Below, in pieces: positions 12,890 through 25,088 of a stretch of 64,000 bases of DNA. This DNA is from Enoplosus armatus (lineage: Eukaryota; Chordata; Actinopteri; Centrarchiformes; Enoplosidae): positions 2,158,501 to 2,222,500 of the forward strand of contig NC_092184.1 of the NCBI RefSeq assembly GCF_043641665.1, in the 5' to 3' direction. How positions within the stretch are numbered: the stretch's first letter is position 1; each line of letters begins with the position of its first letter. Under the pieces are notes generated by a model that saw only the letters and a program-made list of their open reading frames with translations, did no database searches and had not been told where the DNA came from. A program made the translations under genes and the position numbers.

Positions 12890-13115
12890 AAATAACGCTC
12901 TTGCTCAGAAGGCATTTGAAATGTATTTGTAACAAATCAATGCCGAACTGAAGTGTATATGTAGATCTCGTTCTGAGAACAGATCAAATACAGAGCAGAG
13001 ACTTGAATTTGATCACTGAGACACACTTCTGACATTGTGCAGGCTCCTTTATTAGCCAATTAAGTTTTCTTTTGGATCTTACTGTTATCTCAAAAGCTGA
13101 TTATTTCAGACAAAT
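12890..13115. promoter_or_regulatory. candidate conserved noncoding element
   Basis: Non-repetitive block with 'cctttattagccaattaagt', gctgattatttcag and caaataaagatcaatg motifs, just left of a GA/G repeat. Homeodomain- and TCF-like words are clustered. The call is by appearance only. Confidence 0.27.
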
Positions 13116-13130
13116 AAAGATCAATGCAGT

Positions 13131-13160
13131 GAGAGAGAGAGAGGGGGGGGGGGGGGGGGG
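13131..13160. repeat. (GA)n-(G)n tract
   Basis: A short GA run passes into about 18 G residues, capable of G-quadruplex formation. Confidence 0.9.
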
Positions 13161-14927
13161 AGCATTTTAAGAACTTAAATTAGGTTTGGGCTGAGGCTAT
13201 TTCTCAGGAGCTGAATTTAAGAAGTATGAGAAAATGGTCAAAATCTCATATTGATGTTAAATTGAGCTCAGTTTTGTCAAGGAGAAATCGGCTGGATAAA
13301 GAAGAAATCTTATTTTGAAATGTCCTTCCCTCTGGGAAGGCATGCAGAATAGAATGATTTGCCAGCACCATAGAAGCTGCAGCCATGGGAGAATGTTTTA
13401 ATTTACTTCAGGAGTGTTTTAGCTGTCAATATGGTTTGAAACGTCAAAAATACAACTTTGACCCCCCCTCCCACCACCACCACTTCCTCTGGCCTCCCTT
13501 AAAATTACCCAAGATTCTTCACTTCCTGCCTTCAGCAAATTAAGCACTTTGGGCAGGAAAACAGTTACCTTTAGGAAGTGCACTTTCATTTTTGCACTTC
13601 ACCAAAAGAGATGCGGTCCAATTTCCTGTCATTCTCAAATTAAGTCTAGTTGAGTGAATGTTGTGAACACGTCACGGACTGTACTGTATTTCGAAGGCAG
13701 TGTTCTTTGGGTTGGAAATATGGAGGGAAGTTAGGTGGATGAACAAATTCAACCATTCAATTAACCCCCCCACAAATAAGTGAAAAGAATAATTAAGAAA
13801 CACCTGAGAATCGCGATGGAAAGCGTGAAATCAAGTTATAAAAAAGCACGAGGTAACTAGATGACAGCTTCCTAACAGCCACAGCCAGCCAAGTTGATAT
13901 TGCACGAATACATGGATTGCTTCCTTGACAGGTCATGATCAGCAGATGGACCGCGTAGCAGTTTAGCTAACATCGCATGTCTGCAATTCCAAATCCTGTT
14001 GCCGGTCTGTTTAGCTGTCACACCACAAACGGCCACAAACAGCAGTCCAATAACGGAGTCTTAACCGATACTCATAATCAGGTATTTCTTCATGAGCTCT
14101 TTGTCAGATAAGGCAAATGAACACACCAGGTTCAGTAAAGTGCAGCAGGACTTTTTTTTATCAGCCTCTGGACTAAGATGTTCCTCCACGGGTCCATGTA
14201 GCCTGATAATGCAGGATGACAGTGACCAAAGCTGTCCAATGAATGAGTTACCCGTAGGTGAATACGAGTTCAGGTCTACTCGCCTTGGTTCACTTGTAGA
14301 AAGTCAGTGTGAACATGAAACCGGACCAGAACTAAAAGGCAACAATGGATCTTTTTTTCCTTATTTCAAATTAACTAAAGTATGTAGGGTGTAGGGGCTA
14401 ATTCTCTATATATTTTGTCCAAGCTGCAATTATTTGATCCCATCTTACTTGTATTTTTTTTTTTTTTTTTTTAAATGTTGGTGCATTTCTTCTCCTAAAT
14501 GGAAATAAGTTTAATGATGGATAATGGATTTTCCTAGAGACAACATGGTTTTGGCCCAGTAACTGGAGCTTTTGGCATCTTCATGTTTTTTGAACAGTCC
14601 CTCCTTTTCTGCCCTCTTCCTCCCTAAAAGCCTTTTGTCTAAACAAGTAATCCGTTCAGTAAGAGAAGCAACCCCCCTTGCTGAAATGCCCTTTTTCAGC
14701 AGGTTGTTACACTGTGTACTCTGGGGCTCAATTGGTGGACACCACTTGTAGGTGTGTGTGTGTGTGTATATACATATACATGTACTGATAATGCCCTTTC
14801 TTTCCATCTGCTTCTAGTTTGTTCATCTGTAGACATATCATATATAACATATCACTTTAACACCTAATCAGGATTAAATTTACAGTTAAGCAAATTTTGC
14901 CTTTTTATTTATTCAATTTTATTCATA

Positions 14928-15120
14928 ATTAGACTTTAGGCTTAGACTTTATTTATCCCACAGCAGGGAAAATTTACAAGTCACAGCAGCAAAGACAGAA
15001 AGGTGCAGAAACACACAGCACAACACTGTTTCTGTGTCAATAAAAAAACCAGAAGTATTTTGGGAAAAAAAAAAACAATATACATATAATAAATACAGAT
15101 ATAAAAAAATATGGGGAACA
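14928..15120 (-). mobile_element. 3' end of an L2-like LINE or related SINE, reverse orientation
   Basis: The segment begins 'ggcttagactttatttatcc' and continues 'cacagcagggaaaattt'. This is the reverse complement of the 'ggggataaataaagtctaag' style 3' tail common in fish L2-like retroelements. The body continues into AT-rich sequence with no recognisable reverse transcriptase. Confidence 0.5.
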
Positions 15121-15428
15121 AAATAAATATATACACGGAAAATATAAAATATGTACAGATTACAGATTATATAGTGCTGGATTCTGCTACTATATGCAAT
15201 ATGTATTTGATACAGACATTCTCACCACTGTCATCTCTATGTATGTACATGGGTGCAGGTTTGCCACATACACATGCACTTGTATTTTATTTTTTTTCTT
15301 CATGCAGACTTTACCTCCAGGCTCACTTTGTGACAGCCTCTTTTGTCAATTTAAGAAGGTACCAGAAGGCAGGACGACTGCAAGACAGGCAGCATGAGGG
15401 TGAGGCTGAAGAAGACTCACTGTTCTCT

Positions 15429-15459
15429 CACACACACACACACACACACACACCATGCC

Positions 15460-15490
<31 letters not shown>
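15429..15490. repeat. adjacent (CA)n and (GT)n runs forming an inverted repeat
   Basis: A CA run (about 15,429-15,453) is followed after roughly seven bases by a GT run (about 15,461-15,490). The two runs are complementary, so a single strand can fold into a long hairpin. Confidence 0.9.
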
Positions 15491-15599
15491 ATTTTCCGCA
15501 TGGCAAAGGGTAGGGTTCCAAACTGTAAGAGGATTAGTGACTTGAAAAAGGTAGCCGTCATTTAATTGAAGGCTTACCAGCAGCCGGAAAAAGGCTAGC

Positions 15600-16060
15600 A
15601 GTCAAAGTGAAGGTATAACCCAGCCCAGAACATCCTGTTGAGACCACATTTGCCAAAGTCCATGTGTTTCCTTACGCTTGCCTTCCCCGCCTTCTTCTCA
15701 ACCTCAGAGGCACGCATCACGTTTTATCACTGAGCCTCAGCTTCTTAAAGACGTTTACACGTTTTGCAATTTTTAATCTCTTCAGCTTGCTAAGAAAGGT
15801 GCCTTCAACTCACATTATTCAAATGCTGTGATCTTTGGAAACCGCTCGGGGCCCCCGAATCCCTCTTCCCTTTTGCCCGGGAGGAAGCTGAGGCCATGTC
15901 GAGAGTTTGTGATACATGAGGAGCTGTATCTGTCTGTGTAACACTTTTACCAGGATTGTCACTATTCAGCCACACAAGCACAGCCTGCTAGCAGGGCCGG
16001 TCGCCTTTGTTTGGACATTCGTTCTTACAGTATGTTTACCCTGAGCCATCAAGCTTTGCT
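15600..16060. promoter_or_regulatory. candidate conserved noncoding element
   Basis: Non-repetitive, moderately GC-rich block with gtgatctttggaaacc, 'acgttttgcaatttttaatc' and gcctttgtttggac words. There is no coding signal in six frames. Called by appearance only. Confidence 0.25.
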
Positions 16061-16404
16061 GGGGGTCTCGGGTCCGGTGTGGGGCATGAACCCGCCAATC
16101 CTCAGTTTATCAGTTTTTGTGTGAAACGGAGTTTACAGCCTTCTTAGACTGACTAAAATCTGGATTCAATGAAGACCACCTCTATCACCACTACTATGAC
16201 TTTTAACAGCAGCACTACTACTTCTACTACTGCTGCTATTACTGCTGTAGTACAGTTGTGGATCTCGTCAGGATATTACTGAACAAAACGAAAGTGAAGA
16301 TGTGGTATAGTTTAAAAACGTATGCAGTAGTACTCCCCACCACCTGTAAACACGCTGTGATGTGTAAAATCGCTGGACCTCCCCTGTGAAATAAAAAGGA
16401 TTGG

Positions 16405-16710
16405 GACATACATAACTTCTCTCAGCTCATTGTTTTCATTTTACGGCCCTCAACTTTACGGTTTTGGTTCGGTCTCAGCGCTCTCATCAGCCTTGTCCCC
16501 GCCTCAGCAGGAGCCATGTGTTTTTGGTGAAAAAGCTCCATCAAACCCAAACCTATCCAGCACCAAACCGCACGCTTTCCTTAAGAGTTGGTGGAGACCA
16601 AAGCAGTGGTAAACAGAAAAGTAAATATAGAAGGTATATTGTCATGTGGTCAGAAACACAATTCCTAATGAACACAATAACGTTGCTCTGTGTCTTCTGA
16701 ATGTGTAGAT
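16405..16710 (+). repeat. dispersed repeat family A, copy 1
   Basis: It shares ordered blocks with the copies at 23,660-23,990, 25,625-25,810 and 56,530-56,885: 'cagctcattgttttcatttt', 'ctcagcaggagccatgtg', ggtgaaaaagctc and 'gagttggtggagaccaaa'. Such blocks are common across percomorph genomes. No transposase frame is present, and the copies are too diverged to define the ends by eye. Confidence 0.6.
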
Positions 16711-18699
16711 TGCGGGCTTACATATAAGGCGATGGTACGTCAGGCCTGTGTTTGTCATAAGGACTGAAAGCCTGTTAAACAGCCGCAAGTCCCATAGTTA
16801 TTTATTTTGTCTTTTACAGTAAGAGACCCTGGCTGCCTTCACCATTGAGAGGAAAGTGGATTATGTGTTGAGTCACTCATTTTCTCCCTCAGTCAAGCTT
16901 ATTCCTAACAAAGTAAGCAAAATGCAGGTGGGTTGCCTTCGCTCATGTCCATTTAAGGCCCGGGATGTACGGTGTGTAAGTATGATGAGACTTGGTCTCA
17001 CTTTCTATGCGGATAACAGACCTTAAAATCAATCAAAACGCACACCACAAACCTTGTTTTCTCTATGCTGCAAAAATTGTAAGCTCTTCAACCTCGTTTT
17101 GGTTTTAGCAGGTAAGCAGTGCATTGCAGTGGCAAAGACAAAGAAGTGTTAAACGTGACCATGATGATCGTCATTAAAGTCTCTGCATTCAGTCAAAACG
17201 AATGTTTGAGTCAACATGACCGGGAGAAATGTTACGCTATAGATGAAGGATGTATAGGTTGTTGTCTATCGGCGCTTAGACCAGTGGGAATTCAATTGCG
17301 TGTTAACATTATACTGCAAAAATGAACTGGATTTATCTGTTCAGGGATTGTGTTTGAGGAGAGTCGGCTGCAAAGTCAGACAGTTTTGTGGTGTTACCCT
17401 AAAAGCTTCACGAGGGAAGCATTACTTTGGTACAACATCACTAAATTGTAGCTATTCAATTAAAAACACAAATTAAAGAGTCTTCAATAAAACCTTTACT
17501 GATGTAATCGGTGATATTGGATGTTTTATGTAATCTACGACATATAGTGACTTACATGTAACCGCGAGGAGTTGCAAACCACCGACAGGGTTAGATTCAC
17601 TGCAGCTGAAGGAGGAGACACGTCAACAGAGGATGATTGTGTGTTCCGCTGGGTCTACGAAGGACACGCCGTTTGCCAATGTGCATAAAACGTAGGCCTG
17701 TAACTAAAATAACGATCACATGAAACAAGAGTGAAAAACAATTATTAATGAACACAGTATCTGATCACTGTAACGCAAACAAACATTGGATGGGGAGTTG
17801 TAAAATCGCTACAGGCTGCTAGTTTTCTGAAGACATTTAAGTGTCCACATCCATATCAACCTCCACCTCCACCTGCTCCACTCTGACATGCCAGACCTGC
17901 TGCTCGCTCTCTCTATTGCCTCCTAATGTTTCAATAATTAGACATATGCTTAAGATTATAATATCATAATTTTATGAGAAATATTTTGCATAAGAGTTGT
18001 CCAAAGTAAATCAAAGACGAACGAACACCGTTTTATCACCGCTGTTCTGAGCTTGACGATCTCAAATCGCGCCAGTGAACAGGCGCCTGCGAGCCCCCCC
18101 TTCACCAGCGGCGAGCGTCTGGAGGCAGAAGCACCAGGCGCAGTCCAGGAGCTGACTGTGTAATGAGATGCTGTCTCAGTAAATCAGACGCCACATGCGG
18201 CGGTAAACTCAATGAAAAGCGCAACTCCGCTGTCTTAGTAAATCTGGCCCTGACAGATTTCCCTGTGCACCAGCCCGCCAGCATGATGGCACTGTTACTG
18301 ATTTGTTATGGTCATTCCTCTGTCAAAAGGGAAGCAGAACTCTTTTGTGGTGCAACTTTAAAACACATAACATAGTAGGTATTCTTCTAGAATTGATTAA
18401 TGCCACTGATTTTAACCCGCAATAATTGATTTCATTGTTATATCTGATTATTATCCATGTTCTCAGTGCATTATGATTGTGAGTGCCTTGATGGTGAAAT
18501 GTATACACGATGATGCAGTCATAGACGGTGTTATCACACAGTCCCTATTTGACCCAAAACCTACATACCACCAACAACACACACTCACGTACAGAAGTAT
18601 TAGGCTAAACCCTAGATCCAAATTGCTGGATGCAGTGGTATAACTCACAGCCAGGCTCTTCAGTAATGAAAATTACAGTGTAGCTGTCGTTATTCATGG

Positions 18700-19170
18700 C
18701 TCCACCAAATCACAGGGCTCTAGCTGCTCCGGCAAACGCACCTGGACAGCCTGTTGAATGCAAGCCCGCGCCATCTCCAAACCTGTAATTGTCACCATGA
18801 TACCAGCGGCGTTTGCTATTGGTATTGATCACACACACGTATGATTGCTTGCAGGAGTAGATCCAGCCAATGGGAACGAGTCGTGGGCCTGTGACCTTTT
18901 AACATCAGATCGTGACCTGTCATCACTTATTTCTCGGAAGAACGGGGGGACAATGTTTTATTCATTCACGGTTTGAGAGAGTGATTGAGATGGGCGGATG
19001 AATGCTATGATTTACTGCTATTAACTCTTAAACACAGACAATTTTGCGCGAGTTGGGCTTTTGGAGTGCAGTCTTTAAGAGCCGAGGAGACGGTGTGATT
19101 GCAGATAAATTCACAATGACAATCAGGCGGTGGTATCTTGTTTCAAAACAAGAGGTGCGTCGTGTTTTAA
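18700..19170. promoter_or_regulatory. candidate conserved noncoding element
   Basis: Non-repetitive stretch with taatgaaaattacag, cctgtaattgtcacc, 'ggcgtttgctattggtattg' and 'ttgcagataaattcacaatg' words. It includes an inverted CCAAT and several homeodomain-like sites. There is no coding signal. Conservation is assumed from texture. Confidence 0.28.
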
Positions 19171-20129
19171 TACGAAAAAAATGATGGAGGAATGCCACCG
19201 TCTGCCTTCGTGATGAAGATATTTATTATGTTGATATGATCAATATTTTGCATTGCAGGATAGCATTTACTACAATATTAAATAAGAGTGAAGAATCAGC
19301 TTGCTCTGAATTATAAAGCAGAAACTGAAAAATAAATTGCATTTTCTTTTTTTTAACATATCTTTGTAAATGACTTGCGCTCTCCTTTGAGGGTTGGGCC
19401 TTAGAGTGATGATGTCATTCACTTAGTTTGACCCTTAACCATTAGCGTGGAACTATGGTTATTGATGGTACTTAGTAGTATTAGTATTAATAATGTCATA
19501 TGAAATAATATAACACTGACAGGGGTTATTTTTCTGCAGTATACTTTTAATACTTTAAGTACATTTTGCCATTGTCTGTGTATATCTAGCACTCCTGTTG
19601 GCACGCCTAACAAGTCCTCATGCCTAAACAACATAACAGCATATAAGAGTGTTTTCTTGGTTACCAGTTTCCGCAACCAAAACTGCTGCTCCAGGTTCAG
19701 AAAAGGTTTCATCCAACACTTCTGCATTGTGAGGTGTCATGAATGTTGTTGGGGGCCACTGGGGAGGCTGTAGATTTTTAGTCTGGTACTTATCCTAACC
19801 CATTAATGATGGTGGGTTATGCGATGTGTTCTGGATGTGGCACAAAACTCCATTAAGGAATCATCCCAACTTACATGTATAAGGACAGTTACTCTTAATA
19901 TATACTAATATAATATATACTAATTCAGTTCTAATTCAACAAAACTGTTCATATAGTGTTCTAACCTGTGTATTTTTAGAATCCATTAAATTAGAATGTT
20001 TGAGTGTCTCTGGTGTGCAGCCTACGATGGTCTCCAACCATCCCATCAAACCGACTCATGGTCTCGCAAAGCTGCTGTATACTGTACAGCATTTTACTGT
20101 AGCTAATTAGCTCACAATGCATTCAATAT

Positions 20130-20345
20130 TAAGGGCTCCCTTAAGTACTATTCAAACCCATTTTCCCAGCCAATCTGAGTGGTAAGCCGAGTCATTAGCC
20201 CAGGCCTGCGTGCCATTGGTTTCAAATGTAACAGTCGACAGGGGGGCTCGTTGGTCTAATTCCACAGCATTATCAGAATTGTTTTCACAACACTGATCAG
20301 ATTATAGCTCAGCGGGGGCCTCTTACAGCACGGTACACACAACTT
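20130..20345. promoter_or_regulatory. candidate conserved noncoding element
   Basis: Non-repetitive block with cccttaagtactattc, cagccaatctgag, gccattggtttcaaatg and gatcagattatagctc. It contains CCAAT and TCF-like words and no coding signal. Low confidence, by appearance. Confidence 0.25.
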
Positions 20346-21730
20346 AGTCCCCTGTGTTCATATTTACTTGTTGAGGGGAAAATGGTGGAAGCCTGCGGTC
20401 TATACCAAACAAGTTCACACATTGGTCAACGGCAGGTGAGTTTTCTTTTATCAAACTAATGAAAGGAATATAGTCGTATAGCCGTGGTTGGTCTGTGCAT
20501 CTACAGTATCTGTCAATGGGTAGTCCAGCACTTTTGTCCAGACTAAGACGTCTGAACAACTATTGGCCAAATTGCCAAGGAGGTTGTAGTGGATGTTGTC
20601 CCAAGAGAATGAAACCCAGTGATTTTAGTGAAATCTCCACAGTGCCTTCATCACGATACCAAACTTCCATTTGCAAACAAGAAACATCCAAATCTGTTAA
20701 ACGGATTGTTTGTTTGTGGATCAAGAATGGGGATTATGAATGGGGACTGGAAAATGGGAAAATGGTGACAAGCATGGTCAACATACAGAGATAACAACCA
20801 GCAAAAGTAACCACAGCCTCTGTGTCACTCTAGTGATTGGTGGTATTACATAGTGTGAATTATGAATAGAGAAATTAATTACAAAATATGTATAATATAT
20901 ACAACATTTGTATGGCGAGTATTTAAAAGAAAACAAATCATAGAATATATCTGTTGACACTGGTGATTGTTGGCATTTTGACCACAACCGCCTGGAGGTC
21001 AGTTTGTTTACTTGATGTCTTATTTAAGGAACATTAAATGATGTGTGACCTCTACTGGTCTGTCAACAGCTAGAGAGATTTGCTTAAAAAAAAAATGAAA
21101 ATGGCCTTGAAAGTTAAAGCCAGAGTTCTCAGCACCTGGCCAGGTAATCATTAAGTCATTGGTATTGATCAACAACCCTGTCAAGCCCCTGCAGATATAT
21201 TAGGGTCATCATGTGCTATGGGGCAGGAAAAATCATATTCATTGCCCTTTTAAGCTTTACTACGTTCTGACGGCAGAAGTCTGGAGTGAGCTGACTGCCT
21301 TGACCTGGTTCGACACGTATGATCAATCATAGTTTCCCCACATTTTATTTAATACTTCATTTCTGAGTAGAGCAGGAAGGGGATTGACATATAAAGGGTC
21401 TTGTGATGTTAACAAACCTTTCAAATCTATTATTATCTATATGAAAACAACAGTGTAATGTGGTCCAAAAATGGCAAATGAAAACCTAGTCTGTTGTACT
21501 TGGAGTTTGTGGTCACGACACGGAGATGTGTAACCGATGACTTTCGAAAAGGTTAAAACGTAAGAATGGTTGGCTAAACAGGATAGCATTCCCATGTTCT
21601 AACTATTCCAACATCATAACATTTGACGAGCTTTGGAAAAGACCTGACCTGACGCCAAGACGCCATTGATGCCAATGTTATTACAGGCACAAACAGCTTC
21701 ATAAAGTTTATATATTTAATCTAAAGTATG

Positions 21731-21738
21731 TGACGTCA
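21731..21738 (+). promoter_or_regulatory. full palindromic CRE (TGACGTCA)
   Basis: A perfect eight-base CREB/ATF site followed by a small CpG-containing stretch (cacgctcccgagcgc). It lies 3' of the BEL/Pao remnant on that element's strand, so it may belong to the element's downstream noncoding part or to an unrelated promoter. Confidence 0.4.
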
Positions 21739-21979
21739 TGCACGCTCCCGAGCGCTTAGCCTCTATTCAGCTCCATGTTCAGCTCAGTCCACTAACATCA
21801 ACAAAGGACCCGGCATCCACCAAAACACAGAGCCCAACACAAAGTCCACGTAGCTTGCTTGCTAACACGGACGAATTGCTACCTAGCTAACATAGAAAAA
21901 TGACTGTCTTGAGTGGATAAAGTCAACTAATTCACCCTGATTCCCAGGGCTGATCTGGCTGATAAATTGGCTTCATCAC

Positions 21980-22815
21980 TTCATCAGCTAACGATACCAA
22001 GCAGTCGTGCCACCCCACACAGAGGAGATTTAGGGTGATCAGGTCTAGGTCCATTGTCTAGGACAACAAGTAACCTAAGGATTTGGCATTCATAAGGCCT
22101 TCAACTTCTGCCGACATTGTCTGTAGCACAGGTTTTGGAATGGTCTGTTCTTTGGACTACCTGAAGTTCTCTCTTGATGGACTTCACATCCCTCTCCCAG
22201 GTTCCACCAAAGTGTGGTGCACTGGGTAGATTGAATCGAAACAGGATCTGGTGCTCTGCAAGTTGGTCTCTCAGCAGAGGGGCCATGGATGTGATAGCTT
22301 CCCACAGTTCCTGTTCTCCGCAGACGAAGTTGGTACCATTATGCATGAGGAGCTCGAAGAGCTTGTCTCTATGTGCAATGAATCGTCTTAGGGACATCAA
22401 AAAGGCATCTGTATCCAAACGAGAGGAGGAATCTCCTGTTCCCATCTCAGCCATCCGTCCAATACGTTCTGTGGCTGAATGTTATCATCCCAACCAACAT
22501 CTGCCTTCCACAGTGTCTCCACTCCAGGTGGTGGGCCTCCTCTTCAAAGCGCTGCCCTTCTCTGGCTTGGGCATTTAGACTTTCACACTCAAGGTCTGCC
22601 TGATTTTCCTCCTTCAGTTGCTGCTGGAGTTCATCAAGTTCCAAATGCTTAATCCTCTCCTCTAACATAGCTGCTTGGACACCGGACAGAGCCTGACCTA
22701 GATAGAATTCACATGATGACCGAGCTGACCACTGTGAGGTCACACTTGACCGGGAACTAGATGTACTGGGTCGACTGGATTGTGGCCCTTGACTATCCAA
22801 AGTTGCTGATTCCAT
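21980..22815 (-). mobile_element. BEL/Pao LTR retrotransposon remnant, internally deleted
   Basis: Three fragments follow each other on the minus strand in element order. About 22,815-22,500 reads as a gag-like start with a Glu/Gln-rich coiled coil (EERIKHLELDELQQQLKEEN). About 22,500-22,425, in another frame, matches a Pao connection segment with the words LWK, WDD and RWEQEIPPL. About 22,418-21,985 is integrase, with TDAFLMSLRRFIA and APHFGGTWERDVKSIKRE. Most of pol is missing between them. The integrase is broken: a frameshift near 22,150, an in-frame stop near 22,050, and His where the catalytic Asp of the D-N-G motif belongs. The later E-V-E-G segment with the third acidic residue is kept. 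No LTRs were identified for it. Confidence 0.8.
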
Positions 22816-23041
22816 AGTGTCCTATCAGAACCCAATCTGGTCAAGAAGGACCAATATGAGGAAGCCTCAGTGTCTGGTATGGGTTGGTGCACAACGGAAA
22901 TGATTCCAGTCAGAGACTCCTATGTTGTAGGAGGGATTGTTGTTGAATATTGCATGGGTGTATGTGTGGTATGTATATCCTTCACACACACACATCAGGG
23001 TTAGAGACAGTCCATGTTATTGTCTCTTGACAGGTTTTCAC

Positions 23042-23501
23042 TGTCATGTCTCGTCATTTACGTTAAGTTACCGTTTTTGTCTCGTTTAGTCACGTTGTCT
23101 TGTCATTTCCTGTTTTATTTTGTAGTAACTGTGTTCCCTCTAACTGTGTCTTGTCCCTCATGTCATGTTTACCAGCTGTAAGTCTGCGTCTTGTTACCCA
23201 CTTAATTCCTGTGTGAGTTTGATTCAGTGTTCTTGTTATTTTCTGCTGTCTAGATTTTCCCAGTTTTGTTCCTCCACTTGTAGGAGTGATTTTCTGTTGT
23301 TTACTCTGTTAGTTTAAGCTCCTTTGTTTTCTTGCATTTTTGTATTGGCGTTTTCCTCCGTTTTTCTGGAGTGATTACTTTTTAGAGATTTCTTGCTTGG
23401 TCCAAGCTTATTTTGTTATCAATAAAGACATTTTTTTTTTTTTTTGTACTTTGTTTGAGTCGTGCGTTTGGGTTCATTTTATGCCTTGCCCAGTCATGAC
23501 A
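23042..23501 (+). mobile_element. solo LTR, 460 bp, with 5-bp target duplication
   Basis: The segment begins TGTCATG and ends CATGACA, a perfect 7-bp inverted terminus of the canonical TG...CA type. It is flanked by identical TTCAC at 23,037-23,041 and 23,502-23,506. An AATAAA signal lies at 23,421-23,426 followed by a T run, fitting the R/U5 part of an LTR read on the + strand. There is no internal retroviral sequence on either side, so it looks like the product of LTR-LTR recombination. A 5-bp duplication fits Ty3/gypsy or BEL/Pao; the family is not decided. Confidence 0.78.
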
Positions 23502-23659
23502 TTCACCGGGGGAAAAAACTTGTTAACTACTGCAGTGATGGGCAGGGCTGTGAGAGAGAGGGAGTCGGTAATTGGGACATCACCTTAGGTAGAACTGGCA
23601 GGCTTTTGAACAAAAGGGGTCTCAACCAACAGAGACTTATCCCAGGAATCTGAATCTGC

Positions 23660-23990
23660 TCCCCTTTATAGTCTGTTTCAGCTCATTGTTTAGCTGTCCC
23701 CACACAGCTTTACCGTTTTTGGTTCACATTCTCACAGCACTCCTAGCATAACAAACAACCAACACACACATTTGGTGACTAACTGGTGAATACAGCGGAG
23801 CATTTAGCAGCTAAAGAGCCAGATGTTTCCCTCAGGAGTTGGTAGAGACCAAAAACCGAGCAAAAGAAGAGTGACTCTGAACTTGCATTGGTCATGTGTC
23901 CAGACACGCGACTCCAGATGAATGATAATGTTGGTCCATAACTGCTGGATGTGTGAATAAGCAACTGTTTGCCAACAAGTTCCCCCTATC
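23660..23990 (+). repeat. dispersed repeat family A, copy 2
   Basis: It carries 'gtttcagctcattgtttagc', 'cggagcatttagcagctaaa', 'ggagttggtagagaccaaaa' and ctggatgtgtgaa in the same order as copy 4 at 56,530-56,885 (minus strand). No coding potential. Confidence 0.6.
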
Positions 23991-25064
23991 TCCTTAAAAA
24001 CAGATGCTATGTCAGTGTGTTTTGGTGAAATATTGAAAAAGTCATGACATTCTTTCTCATGTTACTGTTGCGAAACAATCGTTATGCTTGTGGTATTGTC
24101 TATTTTGGGGAACATAGTTGTAGTTGTTGCACATTAATAGTAAATAAATGCAATGCCTCAGACATTATTAGGCTATTCCCAATCAGTTTTGATTATGCTT
24201 TGCTAAAAATGATCTTATTTCACCTTCACTCTGTCATAAACACTTCTCCATGAACTCCAATGAGTGCTAGCCGTAACGGCAGTATTGATAGTAGTATTTC
24301 AACTACAAGGAATAGATAAACAGATCACACTGTCAGTTCGGTTCAGTCCTCGCTGTTTCCTTTTGTTGTCCTTACACTCTATGCCAAGTGTTTCTAATTG
24401 CATGGCTGTGATTGGCATAAATGGAGCCAGGTTCTGCACATTTGTATATTTCAGTGGTTGTTAGTGTGATGGGACAAGGTGTGAAAGACAGTCCCAGTCG
24501 GTTTGTTGTTGTAATTTAACACCTTCCCAGTGTTCTCACTGCACTGATGAGTTTCAGCCTGGATTTTAAGGATGTGAGGACATGGATTAGACCAGTAAAT
24601 TAGACTGCAAATATTCAGGGCCAGTGTTGCCACTTTATTGAAAACCTGGACACTATTGCATTCTGGGTTTCAATGGAATAATTTAGTCACACTTGATGGT
24701 GTAAATGCTGCGTTATAAGGATGGATCAATGGACACGCGGAATAATTGGAATAGTTTACAATTTTCAAAATGGTCAAACTCAAAGATGGCAAAATATCAG
24801 AAGAAAAGTGGCTGTCATCGCCCTTATCTGCCTATGTAGAATGCGGACAGATGTAGTTAATTACAGTATAGCACAGCTTAATTGAGCGGTAGAACACGGT
24901 TTCCTCTTACTATTTTATGACTTACATTTCAGCATATGAGGAATTGCTTAACAAAGACAGTGAAAAAAATATATTAAGCTTTGTGAAGCTTTAACCTGAA
25001 TCCATGCCTCTTGATGATTGCAGTTACTTTGAATGATCTAAAATAATGTGATATTATTACTTCA

Positions 25065-25088
25065 TTATATATATATATATATATATAT
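25065..25088. repeat. (AT)n microsatellite
   Basis: Uninterrupted AT run in an AT-rich neighbourhood. Confidence 0.9.

Larger units (their letters stand above)
11317..14927. other. gene-free tract with two candidate CNEs
   Basis: No exon supported. It contains the candidate elements at 12,290-12,640 and 12,890-13,115 and a GA/G-run microsatellite. The open frame 11,850-12,269 has no domain or motif I recognise. Confidence 0.45.
15121..21979. other. gene-free tract with candidate CNEs and a dispersed repeat copy
   Basis: No exon supported. It holds the CA/GT inverted pair at 15,429-15,490, candidate elements at 15,600-16,060, 18,700-19,170 and 20,130-20,345, and a dispersed repeat copy at 16,405-16,710. 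CpG-richer sequence at 18,040-18,260 carries cagtaaatcagacgc and tagtaaatctggccc, which recall a fish MITE. Confidence 0.4.

Noticed and set aside
15111..15545. 144-codon + frame
   Set aside because: Half of it is translated CA/GT microsatellite (Thr-His and Cys-Val runs) and the rest is AT-rich retroelement-tail sequence.
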